Origin: Vombatus ursinus
Lineage: Eukaryota > Chordata > Mammalia > Diprotodontia > Vombatidae
Assembly (NCBI RefSeq): GCF_900497805.2
Contig: NW_020954608.1
Span: forward strand, 18,319,236 to 18,383,235
Length of the DNA stretch: 64,000 nucleotides
Direction: 5' to 3'
Shown here: positions 45,141 through 58,735 of the stretch, in pieces
How positions within the stretch are numbered: position 1 is the first letter of the stretch
Layout: every line of letters starts with the position of its first letter
Notes under the pieces: generated by a model
Told to the model about the DNA's origin: nothing
The model's input: the letters and a program-made list of their open reading frames with translations, nothing else
The model's database searches: none
Made by a program: the position numbers and the translations under genes

Positions 45141-46236
45141 ATGAGTGAGCAGTGCAAAAAGAGTCAGACTATATTATCTTACTTTGGTGACAAAGAAGAT
45201 CAAAACATACAACCAGAAGAAGACAACAAAACAAAAAAAAAAAGTCAAAGCTCCTACATCCAAAGCCTCCAAGAAAAATATGAATCAGTCCCAGGCCTTG
45301 GAAGAGCTCAAAAGGGATTTTGAGAAGCAAGTAAGAGAAGTAGAGGAAAAACTGGGAAGAGAAATGAGAGTGATGCAAGAAAATCATGAAAAACAAGTCA
45401 ACAGCTTGTTAAAGGAGATCCAAAAAAATACTGAAGAAAATAACACCTTAAAAAATAGCCTAACCCAAATGGCAAAAGAGGTCCAAAAAGCCAATGAGGA
45501 GAAGAATGCCCTAAAAAGCAAAATTGGCCATATGGAAAAGGAAGTCCAAAAGATTACTGAAGAAAATATTTCCTTAAAAATTAAAATAGAGCAATTGGAA
45601 GCTAGTGATTTTATGAGAAATCAAGACACTGTAAAAAAAAATCCAAAAGAATGAAAATTAGAAAATAATGTGAAATATCTCATTGGAAAAACAACTGACC
45701 TGGAAAATCAATCTAGGAGAGAGAATTTAAAAATTATTGGACTATCTGAAAGCCCTGATCAAAAAAAGAGCCTAGACATCATCTTTCAAGAAATTATCAA
45801 GGAAAACTGCCCTGATATTTTAGAATCAGAGGGCAAAATAGAAATTGAAAGAATCCACTGATCACCTCCTGAAAGAGATCTCCAAAGGAAAGTTCCTAGG
45901 AATATTATTGCCAAATTCTAGAGTTCCCAGGTCAAGGAGAAAATAGTGCAAGCAGCCAGAAAGAAACAATGCAGGTATTGTGGAAACACAATCAGGATAA
46001 CACAAGATTTAGCAGCTTCTACATTAAGGGTTCAGAGGGCATGGAATATAATATTCCAGAGGGCAAAGGAGATAGGATTACAACCAAGAATCACCTACCC
46101 AGCAAAACTGAGTATAATCCTTCAGGGGTAAAAATGGTCATTCAGTGAAATAGAGGACTTTCAAGCATTCTTGAGGAAAAGACCAGAGCTGAATAGAAAA
46201 TTTGACTTTCCAATACAAGACTCAAGTGGTACATGA
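45141..46236 (+). pseudogene. L1 ORF1 remnant of copy C
   Basis: Start MSEQCKKSQTILSYFGDKED at 45141. A shift at the A run near 45229-45243 moves the reading into the 45145 frame, which stays open to 45654 (ending NQDTVKKNPKE). Domains: a basic N-terminus; a long coiled coil with 21-residue repeats (TEENNTLKNSLTQMAKEVQK, NEEKNALKSKIGHMEKEVQK, TEENISLKIKIEQLEA); an RRM-like domain (RRENLKIIGLSESPDQKKSL); and a C-terminal domain (RAKEIGLQPRITYPAKLSII, RPELNRKFDFPIQ). Further stops interrupt the last third. This is the best preserved coiled coil in the window. ORF1p packages L1 RNA; this copy cannot make the full protein. Confidence 0.85.
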
Positions 46237-46375
46237 AGAGGTAAACAGGAAAGAGAAATCATAAGAGACTTATTAAGGTTGAACTGTTTACATCTTGCAT
46301 GGAACGATGATATTTGTAACTCATGAGTCCTTTGTCAGTATTGCGGTAGTTGGAGGGAAAAAAATTATATGTATG

Positions 46376-46376
46376 T

Positions 46377-46423
<47 letters not shown>

Positions 46424-46433
46424 NNNNNNNNNN

Positions 46434-46481
<48 letters not shown>

Positions 46482-46493
46482 GTAGATAGATAG
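46376..46493. repeat. (GATA)n microsatellite with a 10-N gap, in the copy C spacer
   Basis: GATA units on both sides of ten Ns at 46424-46433, so the true length is unknown. Confidence 0.97.
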
Positions 46494-47504
46494 AAGGCAC
46501 AGGGTGAGTTGAAGATGAAGGGGTCATATCTGGAAAATAAAATTAAGGGGTGAGAGAGGATTATATTAGGAGAAGGAGAAAGGGAGAGGTAGAATAGGGT
46601 AAATTATCTCACAAAAAACAGGATAGAAAAGGCTCTTACAGTGGATGGGAAATGGGGGAAGGTGAGAGGGAATGAGTGAATCTTATTTTCATAGGATTTG
46701 ACTTAAGGAGGGAATAATAAACACACTCAATTGGGTATGGAAATCTGTCTTACCCTACAGGAAAATAGGGGGGAAAGGGGACAAGAGAGTAGAGGAATGA
46801 TGGAGAGGAGGGCAGATTGGGAAGGTGGGTAATCAGAGGCAAATACTTTTGAGGAGGGACAGGGTCAAAAGAAAAAAATAGAATAAATGGGGGAGGGCAG
46901 GATAGGATTAAGGGAAATAGAGTGAGTTTTTCACAGAATGTCTACTATGGAAGTGTTTTGCATAACTGCACATGTATAACCTATATTGAATTGCTTGCCT
47001 TTTCAATGCGGGTGGGTGGGGAGGAAGGAAGGGAGAAAATTTGGAACCCAAAGTTTTAAAAACACATGTTTAAAAAAACTGTTTTCACATGCAACTCATA
47101 AATCAGAAATACAGGAAATGGGGTACAGAAATCTATCCTGCCCTACAGGAAAATAGAAGGGGAAGGGCATAAGAGAAGGGGGGGAGAGATAGAAGGGAAG
47201 GCAAACTAAGGAAAGGGGTATTCAGAATGCATGCCATCTTGGGGTGGGGGGAGGGGTGAGATAGGGTGGAAATTTAGAACTCAAAATCTTGTGGAAGTAA
47301 ATACTGAAAAGTAAAAATAAATAAATTTTTTAATAAAAAAAAGAAAAGAAAAGTGTTTTGTAATTATATTCATAAAGGCCCTGGAATTGTCTTGCTGGGT
47401 AGATACTAATTATTTTATTTTAATGCTGCAGTTATTTTAAATGGAATTTCTCTCACTTCTGGGCTGTAGTATATAGAAATGCTTATGATGTAGGTTTCTT
47501 TTAT

Positions 47505-47659
47505 TTTTATATTTTTTTGGGGGGGCTAGGCAATAGGGTTAAGTGACTTGCCCAGGGTCACACAACTAGTGAGTATTTTGTGTCTGGGGTCAGATTTGAA
47601 CTCAGGTCCTCCTGAGTCCAGGGCTGGTGCTCTATCCAGGGCACCACCTACCTGTCCCC
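47505..47659 (-). mobile_element. Marsupial tRNA-derived SINE, antisense
   Basis: From a T/G run it reads aagtgacttgcccagggtca, cacaactagtgagtattttg, cagatttgaactcaggtcct, cctgagtccagggctggtgc and caccacctacctgtcccc. The flanks tgtaggtttcttttat (47489-47504) and tgtatgtttcttttat (47660-47675) are a 16-bp target-site duplication with one mismatch. It is inserted in the old antisense L1. Confidence 0.92.
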
Positions 47660-48980
47660 TGTATGTTTCTTTTATATCCTGCAACTTTACTGAAGTTTTT
47701 CATTGTTTTAAACATTTTTTGTTTTTTTTTAAGTTGATCCTTTAGGCTTCTCTAAGTATACCATCACATCATCTGCAAAGAGTGATAGTTTTGTTTCTTT
47801 GTTGCCTATTCTAATTTCTTCAATTTTTTCCCGCTCTTACTGCTATAGCTAGCATTTCCAGTAGAATATTGAATAATAGTTGTAATAAAGGACATCCTTG
47901 CTTCAACCCTGATCTTATTGGGAAGGCTTCAAGTTTATTCCCATTACAGATAATGCTTATTCTTGAAGGGTTCTTGGACTTCCGCTTCCAGGAGACAAGA
48001 TGGGAGAGTAAAAAGGTAGTTGCTCTCACCCTCCCCTATCAAACTCTGAAAACCCAGAAAATATCACCCCAGAAAAAAACCCTGGAACAGCTGAACCAGA
48101 AGAAAGACAGGGTGCAGCAGTGCAGTAGCCCATGTAGCTAGAGGGATTAACAAAAAAGGCCCCTCTTACCCTGGGGGAAGGGGAGCAGTACGAAACAGGA
48201 GTCGCCCAGGCAGCTAGTGGAAAGACCCACTTCAGCACACCAGGAGGAGATTCTAGTGCCTCGGCATTCTACCAGCCCAAAAACCACTGTCTCAGCATTC
48301 TACAGCAAATGGTTCTCCCAGTGCCTCAGTAAAAATAAGGGAAGCAGCACTACAAAGAACCCCAGGCAGATAAGCACCTGGCAGCATTTGTCTGAAAGGA
48401 GCTGAAGAAAGCAACCTAGAGGTGCCAAAAAGTTCCAGCCTTGTTGATTCCAGCCCAACACCAGGTAAGCTGTCAGAACCCTACAGCCTCCAACTGCCAA
48501 CGAGGAGGAGATCCTGAAGCCCAGGTGGTCAAGCAGGCAAACGCCAACAGCTGTACCTCCCAGTGCCTCGGTGAGGGTGGGGTAACTGGTGAAAACCAGC
48601 TCGGAAAACCACCAGGTGCCTCGACATTCTTCAGCAAAGAAGTATCCCAGTGCCTCAACACAAATAAGGGAGGCAGCACTGCAAGGGGCCCCAGGCAGAT
48701 GACACCTGGCAGCATTTATCTAAAAGGAGCTAAACAAAGCTAAAGGAAAGGAAAAGCAGGCAACCTAGTTTTACCTGAAAGTCCCAGCCTTGCTGATTCC
48801 AGCCCAACACCAGATAAGCTGCCAGAACCCTACAGCCTCCAATTGCCAACATAAGAAGCCCCAGCACACAAAGCCAGTTACCAAGACCTAGGCTCTCAAC
48901 ACAAGAGACTTGGATCAGTGCCCTCTGCTCCCCAGCAGGACAGCTTAATCTCTTTAAAGGCCAGGGAATAAAGAAACACC

Positions 48981-50015
48981 ATGAGGAAAAAGAAACGTAT
49001 GATAAATTCATATTATGAGAAGAGTGAAGATCAAGACAGAAATTCTGAAGAGGACAACACTGTCACCAAACCCACATCTGCAACATCAAAAGGGAATATG
49101 AACTGGTCTGAAGCCCAAAAATCCTTCTTAGAAGAACTCAAGAAGGATTTTAAAAGCCAAATGACATAGGTAGAGGAGTCCTTTAAAAGTACAGTTGGCC
49201 AATTGGAAAAAAAGTATACTGAAGAAAACAAGTCCCTAAAACACACAATTGGCCAATTGGGAAAAAATTACGATGAAGAAAATAAATCCCTTAAAGATAC
49301 AATTGACCAACTGGAGAAGAAAGTACAAAATCTTATAGAAAAAAACAATATATTAAAAATTAGAATTGAACAAATAGAAACTAATGACTCTATGAGAGAG
49401 CAAGAATCAGTCAAACAGAAACAAAAAAATGAAAAAATAGATGAAAACGTAAAATACCTCATGGGTAAAACAGCTGACCTGGAAAATCGATTCAGGAGAG
49501 ACAATTTAAAAACGATTGGCCTACCTGAAAGTCAGGATGAAAAAAAGAGCCTGGACAATATCCTTCAGGAAATCATAAAGGAAATCTTCCCTGAAGTCCT
49601 AGAACCTGAAGGTAAAATAACTATAGAAAGAATCCACTGCTCCCCACCTGAAAGAGATCCCAAATTGAAAACGTTAAGGAATATAATAGCTAAATTCAAA
49701 AATTACCAGATAAAAGAGAAATTACTGTAAGCAGCCAGAAAGAAATAATTTAAATATCATGGAACCACAGTCAGGATTACACAGGACCTTGCAGCCTCTA
49801 CATTAAAAGACCATAGGGCATGGAACATGATATTCCTTAAGGCAAAAGAGCTTGGAATGCAGCCAAGGATTAACTACCCAGTGAAAATGAGCATGATTTT
49901 TCAGGGAAAGAGATGGATATTCAATGAAATAGGAGACTTCCAAATGTTCCTGATAAAAAGACCAGAGCTCAACAAAAAATTTGATCTCCAAGTACAAGAT
50001 TCAAGAGAGACATGA
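48981..50015 (+). pseudogene. L1 ORF1 of copy D, full length with three in-frame stops
   Basis: A single frame runs 344 codons from MRKKKRMINSYYEKSEDQDR to the end KFDLQVQDSRET. It is broken only by a TAG at 49167-49169 and TAAs at 49728-49730 and 49746-49748. No frameshift is needed. Domains: basic N-terminus; coiled coil, about residues 60-140, with EENKSLKHTIGQL and EENKSLKDTIDQL; RRM-like part (FRRDNLKTIGLPESQDEKKS); C-terminal domain (KAKELGMQPRINYPVKMSMI, RPELNKKFDLQVQ). The coiled coil holds two 18-residue units where copy C has 21-residue units. One start candidate upstream is not needed, as this ATG aligns with copy A. Confidence 0.88.
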
Positions 50016-50626
50016 AAAGGCAAATGGGACAGAAAGATATAATATGTTGTTAATAAGGGCAAAATGTTTACATCCCTACAAGGGAAGATGACACTTGCAA
50101 CTCTTGAGAACTGTATTATTATTATACCATGTTAAAGGAGTATACATAAAGGGGGTGGGTATAAGTTGACTTTGATGTAATGATAAAAAAAAATTTAATC
50201 AAGTGGGTTAAATGGATCCAAGTAAGTGTATTAGTCTGAGCTAAGAAAATGTACTGAGAAAGGAGGAGGCAGACAAGGGTAAATAACATTACAGGAAAAG
50301 ACACAAAAGCCTATTAGAGCAGAGGGAAAGAAGGGAGGGGGATGAGCATTGTTTGAACCTTACTCTCATCATATTTGGCTCAAGAAGGGAATAACATGAT
50401 CAGGTATAGAAATCTAACTTGCACTACAGGTAGTAGGAGGGGAAAGGGGAAAGAAAAGGGAGGGGGGATAGAAGGGAGGGAAGAAGCAGTAGGGGTAAAG
50501 GGGAAGAAAAGGGAAAGGGATAAAGAAGGGAGGTGGGGCCCAAGGAGGCACTGGTCAAAAGCAAAACACTAGTGGGGGGGGGGAAGGAGAAAGGAGAAAG
50601 AAAAGCATAAACGGGGGGGAAAAAGG

Positions 50627-52323
<1,697 letters not shown>

Positions 52324-54072
52324 GATAATGCTTATTCTTGGTTCTAGATAGAAACTAATTATAACTTAAAGAATGGCACTACTTATTCCTATTCTTTCTA
52401 TTTAGAGTTTTTTAATAGGAATGGGTGTTATATTTTTTTCAAAGGCTTTTCCTGTACCTATTGACATAATATATTTTTGTTGTTTGATATATTTGATCAC
52501 ATTGATATGATCAATTAGCTTATATTTTTCTTAATACTGAACCAGCCCTATATTCCTGATGTAAATCCCACCTGGCCATAGTATATGATCTTTGTAACAT
52601 GTTGTTGTAAACTTGCTAATATTTTATTTAATTTTTTTTGCATCAGTATTCATTAAGGAAATTGGTCTATAGTTTTCTTTTCTGATTTTTTTTCTCTCCC
52701 TGGTTTGGGTATAAAAACCATATTTCTGTCCTTAAAGGAATTTGGTAAAACTCCTTTACCTATTTTTTCCAAATAGTTTATATAGTATTAGAATTAATTG
52801 CTCCTTAAATGTTTAATAGAATTCCCTTGTCAATCCATCTAGTTCTGGGGATTTTATCTTAGGGAGCTCATTGATGGCTTATTCAATTGCTTTTTCTAAG
52901 ATAGGGTTATTACTCTATTTCCTTTTCTGTTAATCTGAGCAGTTAAAATTTTTTGAATGTTCATACATTTTACTTAGACTATCAGTTTTCATAGCATATA
53001 AATGGGCAAAATAACTCCTAATTATTGTTTTAATTTTATCTTCATTGGTGGTGAAATCACTCCTTTCAGTTTTGGTACTGGTAATTTGGTTTTCTTGTTT
53101 CATTTTTTTAAAGTCATATTTACTTTTGGTTTATCTGTTTTATTCCTTCACAAAACAGCTCTTTTATTTTATTTATTATTTCAATGGGTATTTTTAACTT
53201 TTAGTTTCAATCAATCTGTCCTTTGATTTTCAGGAATTCCATTTTGTTGTTTAATTGGGAATTTATAATTTGTACTTTTTCTAGTTTTTTAGTTGCATGC
53301 TCAATTAATTGATACATTCTTTCTCTCTTTTACTGATGTGCACATTTAGAGGCATAAATTTTCCCATACATATTGCTCTGCCTGTATCCCAAAAAATTTT
53401 GTATATTGTCTCATTATTGTCATTCTCTTTAATGAAATTACTGATTATTTCTATGATTTGTTCTTCAATCCATACATTCTTTAGGAAAATATTTTTATTT
53501 TGCAATCAATTTTAATCTAAGTTTCCCTGGCCCTTTATTGGATATGATTTTTATAGCATTATGGTCTGAAAAGGAAGTATTTAATATTTCTGTTTATTTG
53601 CATTTGGTCATAAGGTTTTTATTCCCTAATACATAATTGATTTTTGTAAAGGTGCCATGTATAGCTGAGAAAAACATGTACTCCTTTCTATTCCCATCCA
53701 CCACTAGTACTGGGGTCCCCTATAATCTCTTTCTGATCAATTGCCAGGTCCCCTTGATGTCTCTGAGCTTGATGGCTTGAGTGGCTTCAGGGCTGCCAAA
53801 GCTGTTACTGTTTCTGTCACCAATACCTTATCCCACCACTGGTGTTCATCTATGTGGGCTCTGGGCCAGACTCTACCATTGTGTCACAGATCTCTCTTTC
53901 CAACTTCCTAAGTTTTCTTGCACTGGAATAATGTCTCACCCTGACTTTTTGATGGCTCTGTCACTCCAGAAAAATGATATGAGGTGTTATTTTAAAGTTG
54001 TTTGAAGGGGAATGGTGGGAGAGTTCAGCTGAATCCTTCCTGTACTTCACCATCTTGGCTCTGTCCCCCAAA

Positions 54073-54335
54073 ATCCCTAATCAATCAATAAATAAACATT
54101 TATTAAGCACCTATTCTGTGGCATGAACTGTGCTAAGCCCTGGGGATACAAAAAGAGGTAAAAATAAGTCCCTGCCCTGAAGGAACTTAAAATCTAATGA
54201 AGGAGACAAAATACAAACAAATATATACCAAATAAGCTATACACAGTATAAATAGGAAGTAATTTTAAAAAAGAGCACTAGAACTAAGAGGGGTAAGGGA
54301 AGGCTTCCTGTAGTAGAAGGTGGCACTGTAGTATT
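54073..54335 (-). repeat. L2 3' region, antisense
   Basis: The text aatcaatcaataaataaaca, tttattaagcacctattctg, aagccctggggatacaaaaa, ctgccctgaaggaacttaaa, tgaaggagacaaaatacaaa and ggaaggcttcctgtagtaga is a well-preserved antisense L2. Confidence 0.88.
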
Positions 54336-55079
54336 CCAACTCTAATCCTAATTCAGACTTCATTCATTTGTTCTTTATTAAATGTTTGAAACACAACAGA
54401 CTCAGAAGGTTGACAAAGACTTAAACTTGGAAAAGTCATGTATAACTCCTCTCATACTCTCCCAGGAGGGAGATATGTCACAATCAAAACATGAGATGTT
54501 TTATGAGACTAAATTTATTTTTTACCTTTTCCTCAGCACTATATACTATCTGAACAACTCTCTCAAGTTAAATGTGTTCTGGCAAGTTGGCGAGGGATTA
54601 ATTCCCCCCTCTTGCATTTGGTTATATTCTTTAAGAATACCCTATAGTAGCTGTAGGGTGTACCTCCAGGGCACTGACTGAGGAACCCAGGAGTTCAAAA
54701 TTGTTGAATTCACATGGTTGCTTCTTCCAAGGATGTAAATGTGCATCTCACATGTTTGTCATTATCCATATGCCTGTACTGAGGGAAAGGAATACAAAGC
54801 AGTAAAGACAGCTATGGATCTGAGGACTACTCAGGCTCCCTCATATAGGTAGCACATTTGTTTAAAGTCATTTTAATTGTCTACTGTGGGGAGAGGATCT
54901 TTTCCCACCCCTTCTATCTATACAGGAAGTCCCAGAGAGAGCTACATCCTAAACAAGAACAGTATGAGAAAATTCTAGAAGTCAGAATCACTCATTTTCA
55001 GGTCTAATGATACTTCTTTCTACCTCAGTGGCCAATCTTCTTTGATGAAGCCCCGCTTCCCTCCTCATTGTGTACAAAT
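54336..55079. other. No recognised feature
   Basis: About 0.74 kb. The 99-codon plus frame at 54382-54681 (MFETQQTQKVDKDLNLEKSC) is unrecognised. Confidence 0.4.
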
Positions 55080-55091
55080 GATTAGAAAATC

Positions 55092-55241
55092 GGAGCAGCT
55101 AGGTGGCACAGTGGATAGAGCATCAGCCCTGGAGTCAGGAGGACCTGAGTTCAAATCTGGCCTCAGACACTTGACACTTACTAGTTGGGTGATCCTGGCC
55201 AAGTTATTTAGCCCCATTGCCTAGCTACCCCCCCCAAAAAA
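55092..55241 (+). mobile_element. Marsupial tRNA-derived SINE (MAR1/WSINE-like)
   Basis: The text ggagcagctaggtggcacag, tggatagagcatcagccctg, ggacctgagttcaaatctgg, cctcagacacttgacactta and ttagccccattgcctagct is followed by a C/A-rich tail. A perfect 12-bp target-site duplication, gattagaaaatc, lies at 55080-55091 and 55242-55253. Young. Confidence 0.94.
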
Positions 55242-55424
55242 GATTAGAAAATCATACCAAAGGGATAAATCTCTTAGTACTGAGCCATCACATGTAGCCA
55301 CCTGGAAAGGGCCAGTGAAAATGCGTCCACCAGAAGGGACTTATTTACAAAGAAAGCAGAATTGGCTTAGGATAGGGCCCAGCTATATGTATGCTCCATG
55401 GGATGTTTACATAGACACCCAACA

Positions 55425-56760
55425 TGCATAACAAATGATCCTTGCTCTCATAAAGTTTGTACTTTACTAAGAGAATACAAAAAGCAGCATGAGATATAAA
55501 TATTTTATGAAAAAAGCTCAATCCATGATAAATACAGTAGAGAAGTTGAGTATAAAGTGCTATATAATCTCCCAGAGAGAGAAGTTGTAACTCACAGTGG
55601 GGATTAGAGTAGGTTTCACAATAGAGATGGCTTTTATGTTTGGCTTTAAAGGATAGGAAGGAATTTAGCAGATAAAGATTGGAAAGAGGACATTCTAGGA
55701 TTATGAAAAAGCACATACAAAGTCACAGAGATGAGAAAATTCATGGTTTGCTTAGGGGGAAATAGTAATTTGATTTATCTGATGCATGGTGTGTTGAAGG
55801 AAATAATATGTACTTTGAAAAGAAATCAGAGTGATATGAGATAAGGTTGGAAAGGAAGGGCAGTGCTAGTTTGTATAGTGCCTTGAATGACTAGAAAAGA
55901 GATTGAACTTTATTTGCTAAGTAATAAGAATCCATGGAATTCTTTTTTTTGATCAGAGGAGTGATGAGTCCAGATCTACATAAAAGTAAGATTCATCTAA
56001 TATGAAGACTTCTTGAAAGGTTAATGGTCTAGGCTAAGCAAATTGTAAGGAGAGTTATCTATTAGACTGATAGCAACAGCAATAGAGAAGTGGAAGTCAA
56101 TTCACAAGCTGTTGCTGAAGTGGAATTTGCAGAAGTGAGATAAAGGGAAGAGTCAAAGATAGCAGGAAAGTTTCATAGATAAAATACTGAGTCATGCCAC
56201 TGACAGAGAAAGTGAATTAGGAAAGTTGGGTAGATTTGGAGGAATGCTTGGGTTTTGGATATTCTAAATCTAGGGCACTAAGTGGCCATTGATGTGGAGA
56301 TTTCCTATTGGCATTTGAAGATTTGGCTCTGAAACACAGAGATAAGGTCAAGATTGGAGATAATGATTTGCAAATTGCCTAGAGAGGTAATAGTGGAAGT
56401 GATGAGAGTGAATGAGATTGCCAAGAGAAATAGCATAAAGAAAGAAGAAAAGAAGGCCAAAGACAATACCTATGGGTAAACCCATCTGTATGCATCACAA
56501 AAAAAAAGAAAGAAAAAGAAAAGAAAAAGAAAATTGGGTCAGGAGAGTAGACAGAGAAAAAATAGTCACAATGGTAGGAGGTGAATCAGGAAAGTATAAT
56601 GTTTCTGAAGGGAAGGGAGATAAGAGTATCAAATACTGGAAACCAATGAAAATAAAGTCTCAAACCTGGGAATCTGGCAGAATGGTGGAGTGTTTGACAT
56701 AAATAGCAAAAATTTGGGGGCAAAGATAATGAATTCTGTTTTGAAAACATTTTTTATATC
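55425..56760 (-). repeat. L2 3' region, antisense, about 1.3 kb
   Basis: It runs aaatgatccttgctctcata, agagtaggtttcacaataga, agaggacattctaggattat, gagataaggttggaaaggaa, agtgatgagtccagatctac, ttagactgatagcaacagca, ggcactaagtggccattgat and agaatggtggagtgtttgac. This is the order of a long antisense L2-group 3' region. It is diverged and probably an older subfamily than the copy at 54073. Confidence 0.6.
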
Positions 56761-56989
56761 CTTGAGCATGACATACTATCATAGCTAGGCATTTCTTTCT
56801 GCTTGGCATGTCTTCTGCTCTGCTCCCTTTTTCGTTACCCATGGTGTCTATCTAAAAACTATATCTTTACTTAAGTCCCTACCCATACCCCTATGATACA
56901 CATTTTCATCATATTAGCTCTGATTCCACTGATTTTAAAATCATCTAACTAGAGCTTCAATAATTCACCTTCTCCATTCTTCAAAATTT

Positions 56990-58210
56990 CTCATATCATT
57001 CGGCACTCAATTTTCCTTCTCTCCACAGAAGAGGTATTCCTACCACTCACCTGCTCCCTTGATCCCATTCTCTTCCACCTTGCCCTTGCTAGGGCATTAT
57101 TCCATCTTTAAAACATTTTCAATTCATCGCTCTCCATTGACTCTTTCCTTTCTGCCTTTTAACATGCAGTGTCTCTCCAATTTTGGATTTGGTGATTATG
57201 TGACTATGTGATCAATATCTGTGATACTGATAATGAGGATTCCAGTGAATGAGCTGACTTCCAGTCTTGTGTCTCCAGCTGCCTTTCAGAAATCTCAAAC
57301 TGTATGTCTAGTAGAAATCTTAAACTCAACATGAACAAGACTAAACTTTCCCCCAAGCTCTCTCCCATCTCTAAACTACCATATTACCTTCAAGCTCACT
57401 GCCACCCTCCCAGTCCCTCAGTCTTGTAACCTCAGTGTCATCCTCAACTCCTTACTGTCTCTCACCTCCCATATAACAAGACCTTTGCAACACTTATCAA
57501 ATATTTCCCCTTCTCAATTCTGATATTTCCTCCACACTGATGGCAGGCCAACTTCATATCACCTCACACTTGGACTATTGTAGTATCCTATTGTTAGGTC
57601 TACCTATTTCCTCTCTTCTCATCCTAACCATCCTCCATTCAGCTACCAGAATGATTTTCCTGAAGTATACTCTGACCATGTCATTCACCTAGTCAATAAA
57701 TTTCACTGGTTTCCTATCATCTTCAGTATCAAATACAAAATCCTCTATTTGCCATTCAAAGCCCTGCATAACCTAGCTCTCTCCTACCTTTTCAGTCTTC
57801 CTCATTACATACTCATTCATCCAGTGACACTGACCTCCTTACTCTTTCCATGAATGATACACTCCATCTCTTGGCTCCAGGCAGTTTCTTCAGTTGTCAT
57901 CCATGCCTGGAATGCTTTCTCTCCTCATCTCCATTAAAATTCCATTTTTTAAAATAGTAAGCCTTTCCTATCTCCTCTTAATTCTAGTGCTTTTCCTCAG
58001 TTAATTATTTCCTATTTATCCTGTATTTAGCTTGTTTATACATATTTGTTTGCTTACTGTCTACTCCATTAGATTTTGACTCTTGAGAGGAGGGACTGTT
58101 TTTTTTTTGTTTGTTTGGGGTTTTTTTTGTATTTTTTTTGTTTTTTTTATTCCAGCTCTTAGCACAGTGTCTGGCATGTAGTAGGTGCTTGATAGATGTT
58201 TATTGACTAA
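56990..58210 (+). repeat. L2 3' region, sense, about 1.2 kb
   Basis: The longest sense L2 here. It includes tgtctccagctgcctttcag, gtgtcatcctcaactcctta, cacacttggactattgtagt, ccagaatgattttcctgaag, gaccatgtcattcacctagt, atttgccattcaaagccctg, ccatgcctggaatgctttct and tctggcatgtagtaggtgct, then tgatagatgtttattgact. A T-rich insertion (58100-58150) lies near the end. Confidence 0.88.
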
Positions 58211-58330
58211 CTTAGGAAGACCTATGTTTAAATCCTATTTCTGACATACCACCTATGTGACGATGATCTAGTTATTTAATATCTCAGTGCCCCAGCTCAT
58301 AGTGTAAATTGCAGAAAAGTTTCTGATCTG
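58211..58330 (+). repeat. tRNA-derived SINE fragment
   Basis: The text taggaagacctatgtttaaa, tcctatttctgacataccac and ctatgtgacgatgatctagt is a SINE middle without a head. Confidence 0.5.
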
Positions 58331-58614
58331 AGTTAATGGAGGGGATTTCTGCAGTGGAAAATCTCACACTCTTAAAGTCACAGGTAAAGAGCCCAAAACA
58401 CAATACTAGCGGAAAATTACTGGTAAATCATGGGGGTCACAGATGGGCAAGGAATATGGACTGAGAAGACTGGAATAGGTCAAGGACTGGATGTCATGAT
58501 TAAGGGATGGGAATAGGCTTAATAAGAATGAAAGATAAAAGATATGGAAGAAAAGGATGCTGTGATCAGGCAGTAAAGTTGTCCTTGGAAAGATTCTCCT
58601 ACAAAACTACCATT

Positions 58615-58735
58615 TTATATATAACCTAGAGATTAAGTGCCTTGTCCATGGTCACACAGGTAAAAGATGTAAAAGACACAGAATCTGAATGCACATCCAC
58701 TGTCTCCAAAGTCAGTCCTCCTTCTACTGTACCTT
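58615..58735 (-). repeat. MIR fragment, antisense
   Basis: The text agattaagtgccttgtccat, ggtcacacaggtaaaagatg and gcacatccactgtctccaaa gives the antisense MIR middle and head. Confidence 0.65.

Larger units (their letters stand above)
43446..47347 (+). mobile_element. L1 copy C: half-L1 with a foreign 0.95-kb patch
   Basis: The whole 3.9-kb unit is flanked by a perfect 15-bp target-site duplication, gaaaagtgttttgta, at 43431-43445 and 47348-47362. Parts in order: L1 5' UTR (43446-43726); foreign DNA (43727-44677, separate entries); the rest of the 5' UTR, starting about 30 bases further along the L1 than where the first part stopped; ORF1 (45141-46236); inter-ORF spacer with a GATA tract; a 3' UTR like that of copy B (to about 47075); and a second L1 3'-end module (47076-47347) that repeats the spacer motif tcctgccctacaggaaaata and ends A-rich. 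ORF2 is absent. It inserted into the antisense L1 at 41525-54069, which continues in register on both sides. Confidence 0.85.

Noticed and set aside
54382-54681. 99-codon plus-strand frame considered as a host exon
   Set aside because: No known domain, no convincing splice sites and no neighbouring exon-like frame.
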